From positions 452,463 to 516,462 of the forward strand of contig NZ_LRUF01000026.1 of NCBI RefSeq assembly GCF_001550155.1: a stretch of DNA of 64,000 nucleotides, written 5' to 3'. The stretch is from Pseudoalteromonas arabiensis. Its GTDB lineage: Bacteria > Pseudomonadota > Gammaproteobacteria > Enterobacterales > Alteromonadaceae. A model generated the notes under the pieces. It had not been told where the DNA came from. It saw only the letters and a program-made list of their open reading frames with translations, and did no database searches. Position numbers and translations under genes: made by a program. Shown here in pieces: positions 8,320 to 15,630 of the stretch (position 1 is the first letter of the stretch; every line of letters begins with the position of its first letter).

Positions 8320-8417
8320 GATGCCTCCTTTTGTTTCACAGTCAGGTTTTTACGTTGATAGTATTGACGTATGCGGGCCCTTTGCTGGGCCACACAGTTG
8401 CGTTTAAATTTGTGCAT
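8295..8417 (-). CDS. possible small basic protein, 40 aa
   Basis: Starts with an ATG 3 nt after the stop of the exonuclease gene and encodes a lysine/arginine-rich peptide (MHKFKRNCVAQQRARIRQYY...). It overlaps the start of the next gene by 25 bp. It fills an otherwise empty gap in a tightly packed operon, but is short and lacks an obvious ribosome site, so it may not be real. Confidence 0.35.
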   Translation of the reverse strand: MHKFKRNCVAQQRARIRQYYQRKNLTVKQKEASCPKAKYK

Positions 8418-8420
8418 AAC

Positions 8421-9008
8421 TTACTGTTTCAAATAGATTGAATGGCAATGTGATATCTGTTTGTAGATATCGCTAATGTATTTAGCCTGGTGTTTTGCAT
8501 CATCTAATGCGTTGTGTGGGTTACCTTTAAATGCATTTAATTTTTTAGGGTCAATACCTAGTACTCGACGGCCAACATCAACCATGGTGCGAACATCACG
8601 ATCATTGCTAAAGTGCCATGGTTTAGTCATATTGGCGGCTTTGTAGGCGTTGGTTAGAATGGTGTTGTCGAATGTGGCGCCATTACCCCACACAATGCGC
8701 TTTTTGTAGCCCTCTATTTGGTACAGCCAGTCGCTGAATTCGAACAGGGCATCTTTAAGCGGCATGGTGTCGTTTACATTAAAGACAGAGCGGGCTTCAT
8801 CGCTTTTTTTCATCCACCATTTAAGTGTTGAGCCATCTACCTCGCCGTATTTCATGGCATCTTCTATATCGATGACTTGGTAAAATTCTGCACCAATATT
8901 GCCTGTAAGTGGGTTAAAGAATACGGCACCTATTGATACGATCACCGCATTCGAATGTTGGCCAATAGTTTCTAGGTCGAGCATGACATCGTTGAGTTCT
9001 GTATTCAT
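8421..9008 (-). CDS. DEDD 3'-5' exonuclease (Rv2179c-like)
   Basis: 195 residues. DVMLDLETIGQHSNAVIVSIGAV carries the Exo I DxE, GNGATFDNTILTNAY resembles Exo II, and HNALDDAKHQAKY is Exo III with its HxxxxD motif. FYQVIDIEDAMKYGEVDGSTLKWW is typical of the phage exonuclease/exoribonuclease group. The ATG at 9008 has AGGAAA upstream and starts at a better place than the in-frame ATG at 9029. Its place in the early left operon matches phage recombination or degradation nucleases. RNA versus DNA as substrate cannot be decided. Confidence 0.8.
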   Translation of the reverse strand: MNTELNDVMLDLETIGQHSNAVIVSIGAVFFNPLTGNIGAEFYQVIDIEDAMKYGEVDGSTLKWWMKKSDEARSVFNVNDTMPLKDALFEFSDWLYQIEGYKKRIVWGNGATFDNTILTNAYKAANMTKPWHFSNDRDVRTMVDVGRRVLGIDPKKLNAFKGNPHNALDDAKHQAKYISDIYKQISHCHSIYLKQ

Positions 9009-9019
9009 GGTGTTTCCTG

Positions 9020-9190
9020 TTATGTCCAAGGGGCTAAGCCCAGTTGTTGACGTTTATCGTTCCACTTTTTAACCAGTTGGCGGGCTTCTTTTTGAAGCTT
9101 TTTGCTAGTTAGTAAGCGGCTGATCTCTTTTTGGTCTTTGGCTTTAAAGCTGACCAATGTTTCAAGCGTGGCTTGCTCAAAGCTGTTCAT
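9020..9190 (-). CDS. small helical phage protein, 56 aa
   Basis: Encodes MNSFEQATLETLVSFKAKDQ and a basic helical tail ending QQLGLAPWT. The start lies inside the end of the upstream coiled-coil gene (14-bp overlap) and the stop lies 11 nt before the exonuclease ATG, so it fits the operon spacing well. Function not recognised. Confidence 0.6.
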   Translation of the reverse strand: MNSFEQATLETLVSFKAKDQKEISRLLTSKKLQKEARQLVKKWNDKRQQLGLAPWT

Positions 9191-9941
9191 CTTCATTGTT
9201 TAAAGTAATTAGGTCTGTGGCTGTTAGTTCCCAGTTGTTGGCTTTAACACGGCGTAACCAGTTACCACAGAGCTCTAAGGTGTCTTTTTTAGGGTGCAAG
9301 CCACCTTTAGGGGCTTCGACTAATTCGGCTTCATCATCTTTGTTGAGGATGATTAAACCGCCACGACCGCTTTGGTGTAGGTAGAGTAGTGGGGTTTGTC
9401 TTGCGTCGCGGCCTTCGACCATGCCACCAATGTGATACGGGTAGGTTTGTACAATGTCTGTATCACCACGGTAGATTTGCACTATGTCAGCGGCAGCTAA
9501 ACGATTTTTAAGTTCGCTTATTTCGGTTTTAAGCTGGGCTGTTGTTTTGCGTTCGCTTTGATAAAGGCGCTTTTGTTGCTCAGTCGCTAAGCGCTGGCTT
9601 TCTAGCTTGTCTTTATAGCTTTTTATTTTGTCGCGTAGCTTCTTAGGTGTGCCGGCAATTTCTTTATACGCAGTTAGCGTAATCGTTAAGTCTTTTACTT
9701 TAGCTAATGCTTGATCGCGTTCTCTTTGTGCTTGCGCCAGCTGTTGATCGGCACTTTTTGTATTATTAAGTACAACTGCAGCACCTTGCTCATAGTCTTT
9801 TACCAAAGCAGTAAGCTTGTCATTTTGTACTTGTAGCTGCTGTTCGTTTTCAACCATTTGGTCAAACTCAGCAACTTCTTGGTTATAGGCCGCAACTAAA
9901 TTATCGATTGCATCTACGACTGAAAAAGGTTGATTACTCAT
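9177..9941 (-). CDS. coiled-coil phage protein
   Basis: 254 residues. About residues 20-150 are a long coiled coil (repeated E/Q/K/L heptads such as ENEQQLQVQNDKLTALVKDYEQ). The C-terminal 100 residues form a compact domain with YPYHIGGMVEGRD and GRGGLIILNKDDEAEL. No enzyme motif is visible. It belongs to the leftward early operon. Confidence 0.65.
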   Translation of the reverse strand: MSNQPFSVVDAIDNLVAAYNQEVAEFDQMVENEQQLQVQNDKLTALVKDYEQGAAVVLNNTKSADQQLAQAQRERDQALAKVKDLTITLTAYKEIAGTPKKLRDKIKSYKDKLESQRLATEQQKRLYQSERKTTAQLKTEISELKNRLAAADIVQIYRGDTDIVQTYPYHIGGMVEGRDARQTPLLYLHQSGRGGLIILNKDDEAELVEAPKGGLHPKKDTLELCGNWLRRVKANNWELTATDLITLNNEDEQL

Positions 9942-9957
9942 GGTGTTTATCCTGGTG

Positions 9958-10053
9958 CTATACCCAGCTCTCTAGGTTCTGTTCAAAAATCAGCAATGCG
10001 ATTAATAACGTGATGAATAGCATTGCTGACAGGGCTTTCTTAAGGGGTTTCAT
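9958..10053 (-). CDS. single-helix membrane peptide, 31 aa
   Basis: Encodes MKPLKKALSAMLFITLLIAL then LIFEQNLESWV: a basic N-terminus and one hydrophobic helix. The ATG overlaps the stop of the upstream gene as ATGA, which strongly suggests translational coupling. Small membrane proteins in early phage operons may act on the host membrane; no function is claimed. Confidence 0.5.
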   Translation of the reverse strand: MKPLKKALSAMLFITLLIALLIFEQNLESWV

Positions 10054-10313
10054 GCTGCCAAAACTGCTTTTGGGATGCGTGTGTTTTCAATCAGGCTTAA
10101 AAAGGCTTTCGTCATGCATAAATCACGGCGGGCGCTAGCGTTTAACGCGATTGAGCCAAGCACTATTTGGTTGTTGATATCAAATAAAATGATTAAGCAG
10201 TATTTGGTACCTGACTCGTAAATGCGCAGCTCTTCGCCTTGCATACGTTGGTTCATGAAGTTGATGCGTTGTTTTAGCTGGTTGATCACCAGTGATGTGA
10301 ATACGTTTAACAT
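10050..10313 (-). CDS. hypothetical early phage protein, 87 aa
   Basis: Compact protein with a beta-rich middle (GEELRIYESGTKYCLIILFD) and a helical C-terminus. The ribosome site AGGAAAAGGA lies upstream of the ATG. Not recognised. It is coupled by ATGA to the following membrane peptide. Confidence 0.55.
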   Translation of the reverse strand: MLNVFTSLVINQLKQRINFMNQRMQGEELRIYESGTKYCLIILFDINNQIVLGSIALNASARRDLCMTKAFLSLIENTRIPKAVLAA

Positions 10314-10413
10314 AGCTTTTTCCTTTTCCTGTTGTGTTGTTTTAGTTGCTTACGGCAACCACTCGGCTGGTTTGGTTGGGCAAGTGCGTACCAGCGAACT
10401 GTGAAACCTTGTT

Positions 10414-10578
10414 TTAGGCCGCTTGTGGCGGTGGCTCTGGCGGCGGGTTATTAGCCGCTTTTAGCTCTGGCACCACTAATTCAAATGGGCTAATGCGCTG
10501 AGCTTGTTTTAGCTTGTGTAATAACGGGGCTGTTGCTGCGTTATTGCGTGCTGTTGGGAATATAAATACTTTGGTCAT
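10414..10578 (-). CDS. small phage protein with proline-rich tail, 54 aa
   Basis: Encodes MTKVFIFPTARNNAATAPLL, a short helix, and a proline-rich end (NNPPPEPPPQAA). GGAG lies 6-9 nt before the ATG. It directly follows the HTH gene in the leftward operon. The next 100 bp (10314-10413) contain no open frame with a start codon. Confidence 0.55.
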   Translation of the reverse strand: MTKVFIFPTARNNAATAPLLHKLKQAQRISPFELVVPELKAANNPPPEPPPQAA

Positions 10579-10595
10579 ATTCACTCTCCTTGGCC

Positions 10596-11000
10596 TTAGG
10601 CTGCTAGTAAGTCGTTTTGCAGTTCACGCAGTCGGCGTAAACGGGTGGTGCGAACAGTTCGGGTTACTCGAATCGTTCTAAAACTACGCTCAACGTCACT
10701 GTTAGTTGCACTTAACAACACAAGTATTAGGCACATGGTGTAACGCAACACACCTTGCTTAATTGCTTGGTGTACCGTTTGGCGCATTGAATGGGTGTTA
10801 AATTTGAAGCTGAGCTCATTACAGGCTTGGCGAACTGTGGTGGGTTTTACACCCAATGATTCAGCAATAGACTTTTGTGTTAGGCCTTTTGCTACGAGCA
10901 GCAGAGTACGTGCTTGCTGTGCAGGTAAGCGAGAATGCGGCTTTGCACTTACGTGCATGTCGTCAAGCTGGTATCCAGTTTCTGTGCGTAATGGGTTCAT
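10596..11000 (-). CDS. LuxR-type HTH protein, first gene of leftward operon
   Basis: 134 residues. About residues 24-75 form a LuxR/GerE-like helix-turn-helix (LPAQQARTLLLVAKGLTQKS followed by IAESLGVKPTTVRQACNELSFKF). A hydrophobic stretch (MCLILVLLSA) and an arginine-rich tail (TIRVTRTVRTTRLRRLREL) follow. It is the first gene after the left operators, the position of N in lambda, so a regulatory or antitermination-like role is possible. That is inference, since the HTH alone does not show it. Confidence 0.55.
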   Translation of the reverse strand: MNPLRTETGYQLDDMHVSAKPHSRLPAQQARTLLLVAKGLTQKSIAESLGVKPTTVRQACNELSFKFNTHSMRQTVHQAIKQGVLRYTMCLILVLLSATNSDVERSFRTIRVTRTVRTTRLRRLRELQNDLLAA

Positions 11001-11017
11001 AACTAAAAGCTCGATTA

Positions 11018-11074
11018 ATAACTTATGTTATTAATAATGACACAAAAAGCTGCATTGTAAATAACTAAAGTTAT
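11018..11074. promoter_or_regulatory. left operators and leftward early promoter
   Basis: Two 14-bp dyads of the same type as those beside cI: ATAACTTATGTTAT (11018-11031) and ATAACTAAAGTTAT (11061-11074). Half-sites lie on either side (about 10999 and 11084-11097). Between them, on the minus strand, TTTACA (11056-11061) and ATTATT/TTATTA (11032-11038) with a 17-18 bp spacer form a likely pL. Repressor bound here would shut off the int/xis/early operon. Confidence 0.6.
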
Positions 11075-11183
11075 CAAAACAAAGTTGTGAAAGTTATGCT
11101 TATGATTTTTATGGTTTAAAATTTGAAAATTAGCTTTAATTGACTAAATTAAAAAATGTATTGAATTGATAGGGACATCGATT

Positions 11184-11549
11184 ATGCAGCTAAAAATTAT
11201 AGCTATTATTCTAATAGCTCTTACCTCAAGCTATCTTTACCTTACTTATGAGCCTGAACCCACCATAGATACAAGTTCCATGAATAGTTTTGCTTCTTCA
11301 GAATTAGACGTTTATTTATCACTTTCAGAAGATGAAAAGCCATTATTTCAGAGAGCTATAAGGTTTTATAGTTATGGAGGGGTTTATAATTCTTATGATG
11401 AATTAGTTGAAAATGTTTTAGCTAAAGGTTTGAGTATGAGGGATGTGCATTTTTATAAAAATGCACAAAAAATAAATGGTATGACAGGATCGGAAGTGCT
11501 TAGGGCATATCAGAGAGACCTAGAGTCTCTTGCAAAATTGCACAGGTAG
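11184..11549 (+). CDS. small membrane/secreted protein upstream of Septu-like pair
   Basis: 121 residues from the ATG at 11184 (AGGG upstream; an in-frame TTG at 11166 is possible). A hydrophobic N-terminal helix (MQLKIIAIILIALTSSYLYL) is followed by PTIDTSSMNSFASSELDVYL...LSEDEKPLFQRAIRFY, a layout reminiscent of the small DUF6694-type lipoproteins, but there is no lipobox cysteine. It is AT-rich like the two genes after it and begins their transcription unit. It could be an accessory or regulator of the defence pair, or an independent lysogeny gene. Confidence 0.55.
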   Translation: MQLKIIAIILIALTSSYLYLTYEPEPTIDTSSMNSFASSELDVYLSLSEDEKPLFQRAIRFYSYGGVYNSYDELVENVLAKGLSMRDVHFYKNAQKINGMTGSEVLRAYQRDLESLAKLHR

Positions 11550-11595
11550 CATTATCTTCTTGCACAAGAATAGTGATAAATATAAAGGATTTCAA

Positions 11596-12852
11596 TTGGA
11601 TAAATATATTACTGAGATAACAGGTGTATTACCTAAGTCAGATAAAAAAGTTTTTATTAATAACATTGATGGAAAAAACATTATTGTTACTGGTATTAAT
11701 GGGTGTGGGAAGACATCATTCTTAAAGACAGTTTCACAAAACTTAGCGACTCTATCGGATGAAGTAAAAGGGAATAGGTACCTTGGTCTCAATAGAGTCC
11801 TTGCTGAAAAGGAGAGAGAGTTAAAATCAGAAATAGGCACAAAAAAAAACTTTATTAAAAAAACAATAGATAATCTTAATTTGCAAATGCAAGAACTTAT
11901 CAAACAAGACTCACAATTAAAAATAACCTTTGATAATTTTGATACAGTAGCTGAAAAGTCTTCTGAAAAAATGTTTGTTCATACTTTTTTTGATGCAACG
12001 AGACAGTATGAAAGTCACAGAAAGAAGACTAACAGTCAACTGGACACTTACTCAGATTTTATTCAGTATGGAAAAAGAACATCTTTAAGAGCAGATATAT
12101 CAAATAGATTTGAAAGCTATTTAGTAACTTTTATTGAGGCCTGTTATATTGCTTATGCAATGAGGTCTGATATTAGTAGCAAAGAGAAAGCTGATGAGTG
12201 GATGTTATCTGTAGAAAATGATCTTAAACATTTATTTGAAGATTCAACACTAAAATTTACATATGAAGAAAAATCCAAGCAGTTCTTTATTACTCAACAT
12301 GGTAAACAACCATACGATTTATCCGTACTTTCTTCAGGTTACTCTGCTATATTAAAAATATATGCTGAGCTAATATTAAAAGTAGAATTTAAATCTATTG
12401 AACCGAAAGAGCTAAGCGGCATAGTTTTTATAGATGAGATTGATGCACATCTACACGTTTCTCTTCAGAAAAAAATTCTTCCATTTCTATCCAATGCTTA
12501 TCCTAATATACAGTTTATTGTCTCTACTCATTCCCCATTTGTTTTGCAATCAGTTGATAATGCGGTAGTTTACGATCTTACTAATAATGAGCAAATGGAA
12601 GATCTCTCTTTGTATTCCTATGAGGCCATACTAAAAGGTTTATTAGGAGTTGAAACGAATTCAGATGAGTTAATTAGGTCTGTCGACTCTCTAGCTGAAA
12701 TCATTCCAGAACTTGAAAGTGGTAACATAAGACACCTCAAGAAAGCTAGAGAGCTAACAGCTAGGTTGAGAAATATTGAGTCGAAATTAGATTCTAAATC
12801 AAAAGTTGTTTTATTGATGGCTGAACAAGCTATAGATGATCTAAAAGGTTAG
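11596..12852 (+). CDS. Septu-like ATPase (PtuA-type, ABC/SMC fold)
   Basis: About 418 residues. The TTG at 11596 is preferred because AAAGGA lies 6 nt upstream; the frame is open back to a TTG at 11530. Walker A is GINGCGKTSF (about residues 33-42), a coiled-coil insertion follows, the ABC-like signature is VLSSGYSAI, Walker B is GIVFIDEIDAHLH, and the H-loop is FIVSTHSPFVLQ. With the HNH gene 4 bp downstream this is the ATPase-HNH arrangement of Septu antiphage systems (PtuA-PtuB). No TOPRIM domain is seen, which argues against OLD/Gabija/PARIS-type partners. Symbol withheld because homology could not be searched. Confidence 0.75.
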   Translation: MDKYITEITGVLPKSDKKVFINNIDGKNIIVTGINGCGKTSFLKTVSQNLATLSDEVKGNRYLGLNRVLAEKERELKSEIGTKKNFIKKTIDNLNLQMQELIKQDSQLKITFDNFDTVAEKSSEKMFVHTFFDATRQYESHRKKTNSQLDTYSDFIQYGKRTSLRADISNRFESYLVTFIEACYIAYAMRSDISSKEKADEWMLSVENDLKHLFEDSTLKFTYEEKSKQFFITQHGKQPYDLSVLSSGYSAILKIYAELILKVEFKSIEPKELSGIVFIDEIDAHLHVSLQKKILPFLSNAYPNIQFIVSTHSPFVLQSVDNAVVYDLTNNEQMEDLSLYSYEAILKGLLGVETNSDELIRSVDSLAEIIPELESGNIRHLKKARELTARLRNIESKLDSKSKVVLLMAEQAIDDLKG

Positions 12853-12856
12853 TCTT

Positions 12857-13528
12857 ATGTTTAATGTAACTCGGCCAGAAGAAATACCTCAGGACTTAGG
12901 AAATGGTAAACAATACAATAAACCAGAGGTTGTTAAAGCACTAAAAAAAATGTTTTTTGGTAAATGCTACTTATGTGAGAGAGGTAATGTTGAAGACCCT
13001 GAAATTGAGCACTTTCTAGCTCAAGCAAATGGTGGTGGAAGAGTATTGTGGGAAAACTTATTCTATTCATGCAGTAGATGTAATAGCATAAAAAGTAATA
13101 AATATAATGACTTATTGGATTGCACAGACGATAATATTGATGTATCAGCTGCTATAAAATTAGTTATGACTGTAACACCAAATGATGATGTAATTGTTGA
13201 AGCGGCAATTGCAAATCCAAATGCTCAAGTAATTAATACAGTTAAGTTATTGAATGAATGTTACAATAATCAAAATACAGGATTACGAGGTGTTAGTCGG
13301 GAGTCTTTAATAGAACAAATATATGAGTATTTAATTGTATTTATTCAAACTCGTGGCTTGCTAAAAAATCCCAGTACATCTGAGGAAAGGGAAAAAGAGG
13401 CTTTAGGTGTTTTAGAGAAGATGATGAGGCCTAAACATCCTTTCAGCGCATTTTGGCGATGGCAATATTTAGGCGACTCATTTCTGGTTGATGAATATCC
13501 AGAATTACTCAATCTTTTAACTGATTAA
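12857..13528 (+). CDS. Septu-like HNH nuclease (PtuB-type)
   Basis: 223 residues. The zinc and catalytic motif is CYLCE (C37, C40), EIEHFLAQ (E51, H52), WENLFYSCSRCNSIKSNKY (N67, C72, C75, N76). This is an HNH endonuclease with two CxxC pairs, the form found in PtuB. It follows the ATPase by 4 bp and shares its AT-rich composition. The stop codon directly abuts the stop of the convergent repressor gene. A DNA-cleaving role in defence is inferred from pairing and family. Confidence 0.75.
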   Translation: MFNVTRPEEIPQDLGNGKQYNKPEVVKALKKMFFGKCYLCERGNVEDPEIEHFLAQANGGGRVLWENLFYSCSRCNSIKSNKYNDLLDCTDDNIDVSAAIKLVMTVTPNDDVIVEAAIANPNAQVINTVKLLNECYNNQNTGLRGVSRESLIEQIYEYLIVFIQTRGLLKNPSTSEEREKEALGVLEKMMRPKHPFSAFWRWQYLGDSFLVDEYPELLNLLTD

Positions 13529-14272
13529 CTATATTAAAACGGAATACCAAAAAACACGACCAATTACTCTGACTGATTTCGCTTCATCAATTGATAGGTT
13601 TTCATCAGGGTACTGATCAGTATTAAAACTTCTAATTCGCAGGCCACCACCAGGTCTGCGTGTTAAAGTTTTTACAAATAATGCACCACCCCAGTCAATA
13701 GCATACATATCACCGTCTTTAATTGCTGTGTTGGCAGTATCAATACCAACAGTAGCGCCATCTGGTATAACAGGCTCCATCGAGTTTCCTGATACTTTTA
13801 CACAAGCCGCACTGGTAAAGTCAATACCATGACGTCTAAGTGTTGATTTTGAAAAACGTAATTTAGGGCCTGTTGTTTCTAGTTGTATAACAGACCCATT
13901 CCCAGCTGATAACTCTACTTCCATGTAAAACGGTACTTCTACTTCATCTAAATCTAGTGGGGTTTTACTATCCCATGGCTCGATATCTATAAACTTATTA
14001 ATATTTGATAATTCTCTAACATCATCGGCTTTAGTTGAAGAGCTCGATGAGTAGCTTGCTCCCGTTTCATTGATAGCTTGATCTGAGTACAAAAGCCAAT
14101 CTACATTCACACCTAAAGCCCGCGCAAAATCATTAATTTTACGCGGGTTTTTTGTTTGGCCGTTTTCTATTTTCATGACTGCGACTTGAGATACTCCAAC
14201 AAGGTCACCCAATTCTTTTTGGGTTAAACCTCTGTTTTCTCGCGCTTGCCTAAATTTTTCATGTAGTTTCAT
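13529..14272 (-). CDS. CI-type repressor with S24 self-cleavage domain
   Basis: About 247 residues from the ATG at 14272; the longer frame to 14308 would run through two operators. The N-terminal HTH (RENRGLTQKELGDLVGVSQV) binds DNA. A linker leads to ELSAGNGS, a probable Ala-Gly cleavage site. The peptidase S24 domain has VSGNSMEPVIPDG with the catalytic Ser and GALFVKTLTRR with the catalytic Lys. RecA-stimulated self-cleavage after DNA damage would induce the prophage. It is divergent from the Cro-like gene, with four operators between. Confidence 0.9.
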   Translation of the reverse strand: MKLHEKFRQARENRGLTQKELGDLVGVSQVAVMKIENGQTKNPRKINDFARALGVNVDWLLYSDQAINETGASYSSSSSTKADDVRELSNINKFIDIEPWDSKTPLDLDEVEVPFYMEVELSAGNGSVIQLETTGPKLRFSKSTLRRHGIDFTSAACVKVSGNSMEPVIPDGATVGIDTANTAIKDGDMYAIDWGGALFVKTLTRRPGGGLRIRSFNTDQYPDENLSIDEAKSVRVIGRVFWYSVLI

Positions 14273-14285
14273 ATGAACTAGTTTG

Positions 14286-14366
14286 ATAACAAATGTTGTT
14301 TCAATCAAATAATTTTAGTTATATTGAAAACAACTAAAGTTGTGTTAGTATGATAACTAAAGTTAT
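14286..14366. promoter_or_regulatory. right operator array: four 14-bp dyads between cI and cro
   Basis: Sites at 14286-14299 (ATAACAAATGTTGT), 14309-14322 (ATAATTTTAGTTAT), 14330-14343 (ACAACTAAAGTTGT) and 14353-14366 (ATAACTAAAGTTAT). Starts are spaced 23, 21 and 23 bp, about two helical turns. A rightward promoter TTGAAA (14324-14329), 16 bp, TAGTAT (14346-14351) has the third site inside its spacer and the fourth just after its -10 box. Confidence 0.75.
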
Positions 14367-14383
14367 TTGTTTGAAGGTGAATA

Positions 14384-14620
14384 ATGAGTATTAAAGCACT
14401 GCAAGAGGCTATCAAATTTAGCGGCGGTCAGGCTGCTTTAGCTGATAAGTTAGGTAAAAAGCAGGGCCATATTTCGATGTGGATTCGTCGAGGCAAGATC
14501 CCTGCGGAAATGGTTTTGAAAATCGAGAAAGTCTCTAACGTTCCAAGACATGAATTGCGTTCTGACCTTTATCCACCTGAAGAATATTGTTTCCTTTGTC
14601 GTAATGTTGGGCATAAGTAA
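14384..14620 (+). CDS. Cro/YdaS-like HTH protein
   Basis: 78 residues: MSIKALQEAIKFSGGQAALA, then DKLGKKQGHISMWIRRGKIPAEMVLKIEKVSNVPRHELRSDLYP. This is the YdaS/Cro pattern, a small HTH protein ending with the RHELRPD-like motif. It is the first gene of the rightward early operon and divergent from the repressor, so it takes the Cro role. It probably binds the same dyads. AAGGTGA lies upstream of the ATG. Confidence 0.8.
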   Translation: MSIKALQEAIKFSGGQAALADKLGKKQGHISMWIRRGKIPAEMVLKIEKVSNVPRHELRSDLYPPEEYCFLCRNVGHK

Positions 14621-14737
14621 GCTGCTTGACTGGATTGTTTTCATGGTTTGGTTCCTGTGTTGTTGAGCTTTTAGATTAGCCAATCAATAAGTGGGAATTT
14701 AGCTAAACGAATATATGTTTTTTTATACAGGTGATTT

Positions 14738-14818
14738 ATGGCAGTTAGAAGTTTGAATGTTGAGCTATCGGTTGAAAATTCAGAATTACAACTACCGATA
14801 GCTTTGAGTGGTATTTAA
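14738..14818 (+). CDS. possible 26-aa leader or remnant ORF
   Basis: Encodes MAVRSLNVELSVENSELQLP then IALSGI. It has AGGTGATTT before the ATG and lies where lambda keeps cII. It is too short for a CII protein. It could be a leader peptide or a remnant left when the opposite-strand gene at 14866-15549 was inserted. The rest of 14621-14820 shows no gene. Confidence 0.25.
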   Translation: MAVRSLNVELSVENSELQLPIALSGI

Positions 14819-14865
14819 TTATGATTGAAATTATAGATGAGAATAAACAAATCTATATTCCATTG

Positions 14866-15549
14866 TCAGGCATCACCTCTAGTGTTGGCAGCATCCAAAG
14901 CTTTGACTCTGCGGATTGCCGTACCGAGTTGCTTCATAGCATTTTGAAAAGTGGCATGTATGGGCGCAATCTCTCTTTGAAAATCAAGAGGGAACTGAAT
15001 ACTGCTTGGGTCAAAGCTGACCCCTTTAGCAGTAGCCTTTTGACCTTGATTTCTATACCCATACTTGTAACTAAGTTCGGCCATGGCTCTTTCTGCGATG
15101 TTTTTATTCCTATATGCGGAAATAAAATCGGTGATAGCTGGCTCGTCCTTAAAGGGAAAGTGCTTAGATTGAACATAGCAAGGCTTTTCGAGGTTGATAG
15201 TGATTCTATCATCAGCAATGAAGACCGTATGGCATTTAACCGGATCGCTTTCGTACTTTGCCGTGACATCAACCAAGGTCCCGTCTGGCATCTTCCAAAT
15301 AGCATGATGCATAGCTTCAATGAACCTTTTCGGCCAGTACATTATTTGCCAACCATATATAGGAACGCCTCCATGAGCTTCTATTTCTTCGGCAACATTC
15401 CAATAGCAACAGCCCTGAGGTCTCAACTTATCAGACATTTTGACTTTAATGGGTTTAGCTTTTGGAGAAATTAACGGTGCAAATTTTCGAAGTTTAGGAT
15501 GATCTATTCGGATAGTTTCATAACTAGGGGTCTCATAACCATTAGACAT
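14866..15549 (-). CDS. opposite-strand accessory protein with Cys-His-Asp set
   Basis: 227 residues, read against the rightward operon. The composition is protein-like (charged, balanced), unlike the plus-strand frame over the same bases. The core is QGCCYWNVAEEIEAHGG, YGWQIMYWPKRFIEAMHHAI then WKMPDGTLVDVTAKY. C47/C48, H81/H82 and D94 appear in papain/NlpC-like order. I recall similar uncharacterised proteins with the 'N-V-x(n)-GG-x-YGW-x-I' and 'E-x-x-H-H-A-x-W' pattern in bacteria and phages, but know no function. A SEC-C motif is not visible. It probably has its own promoter in 15550-15630 and so may be expressed in the lysogen. Confidence 0.6.
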   Translation of the reverse strand: MSNGYETPSYETIRIDHPKLRKFAPLISPKAKPIKVKMSDKLRPQGCCYWNVAEEIEAHGGVPIYGWQIMYWPKRFIEAMHHAIWKMPDGTLVDVTAKYESDPVKCHTVFIADDRITINLEKPCYVQSKHFPFKDEPAITDFISAYRNKNIAERAMAELSYKYGYRNQGQKATAKGVSFDPSSIQFPLDFQREIAPIHATFQNAMKQLGTAIRRVKALDAANTRGDA

Positions 15550-15630
15550 TTAGCTTCCTTATCTTAGTTTGTTGGTTTGGTCGCTAAACATACTAATTTA
15601 GGGAAGCATTTTTTAACAGGAATTTTAATT

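Noticed and set aside
10314..10413. Protein-like frame (QGFTVRWYALAQPNQPSG...) on the minus strand
   Set aside because: There is no ATG, GTG or TTG start in the open stretch and no slippery site in the preceding gene, so expression cannot be supported.
11184..13528. Retron or OLD/Gabija/PARIS-type system instead of Septu
   Set aside because: No reverse transcriptase or structured RNA region is next to the ATPase, the ATPase has no TOPRIM domain, and the partner is an HNH protein, not a UvrD helicase or TOPRIM nuclease.
14821..15474. 217-codon plus-strand ORF
   Set aside because: Composition is rich in Ser/Leu/Phe/Ile without domain-like pattern, while the minus-strand frame over the same bases is protein-like with conserved-looking motifs.
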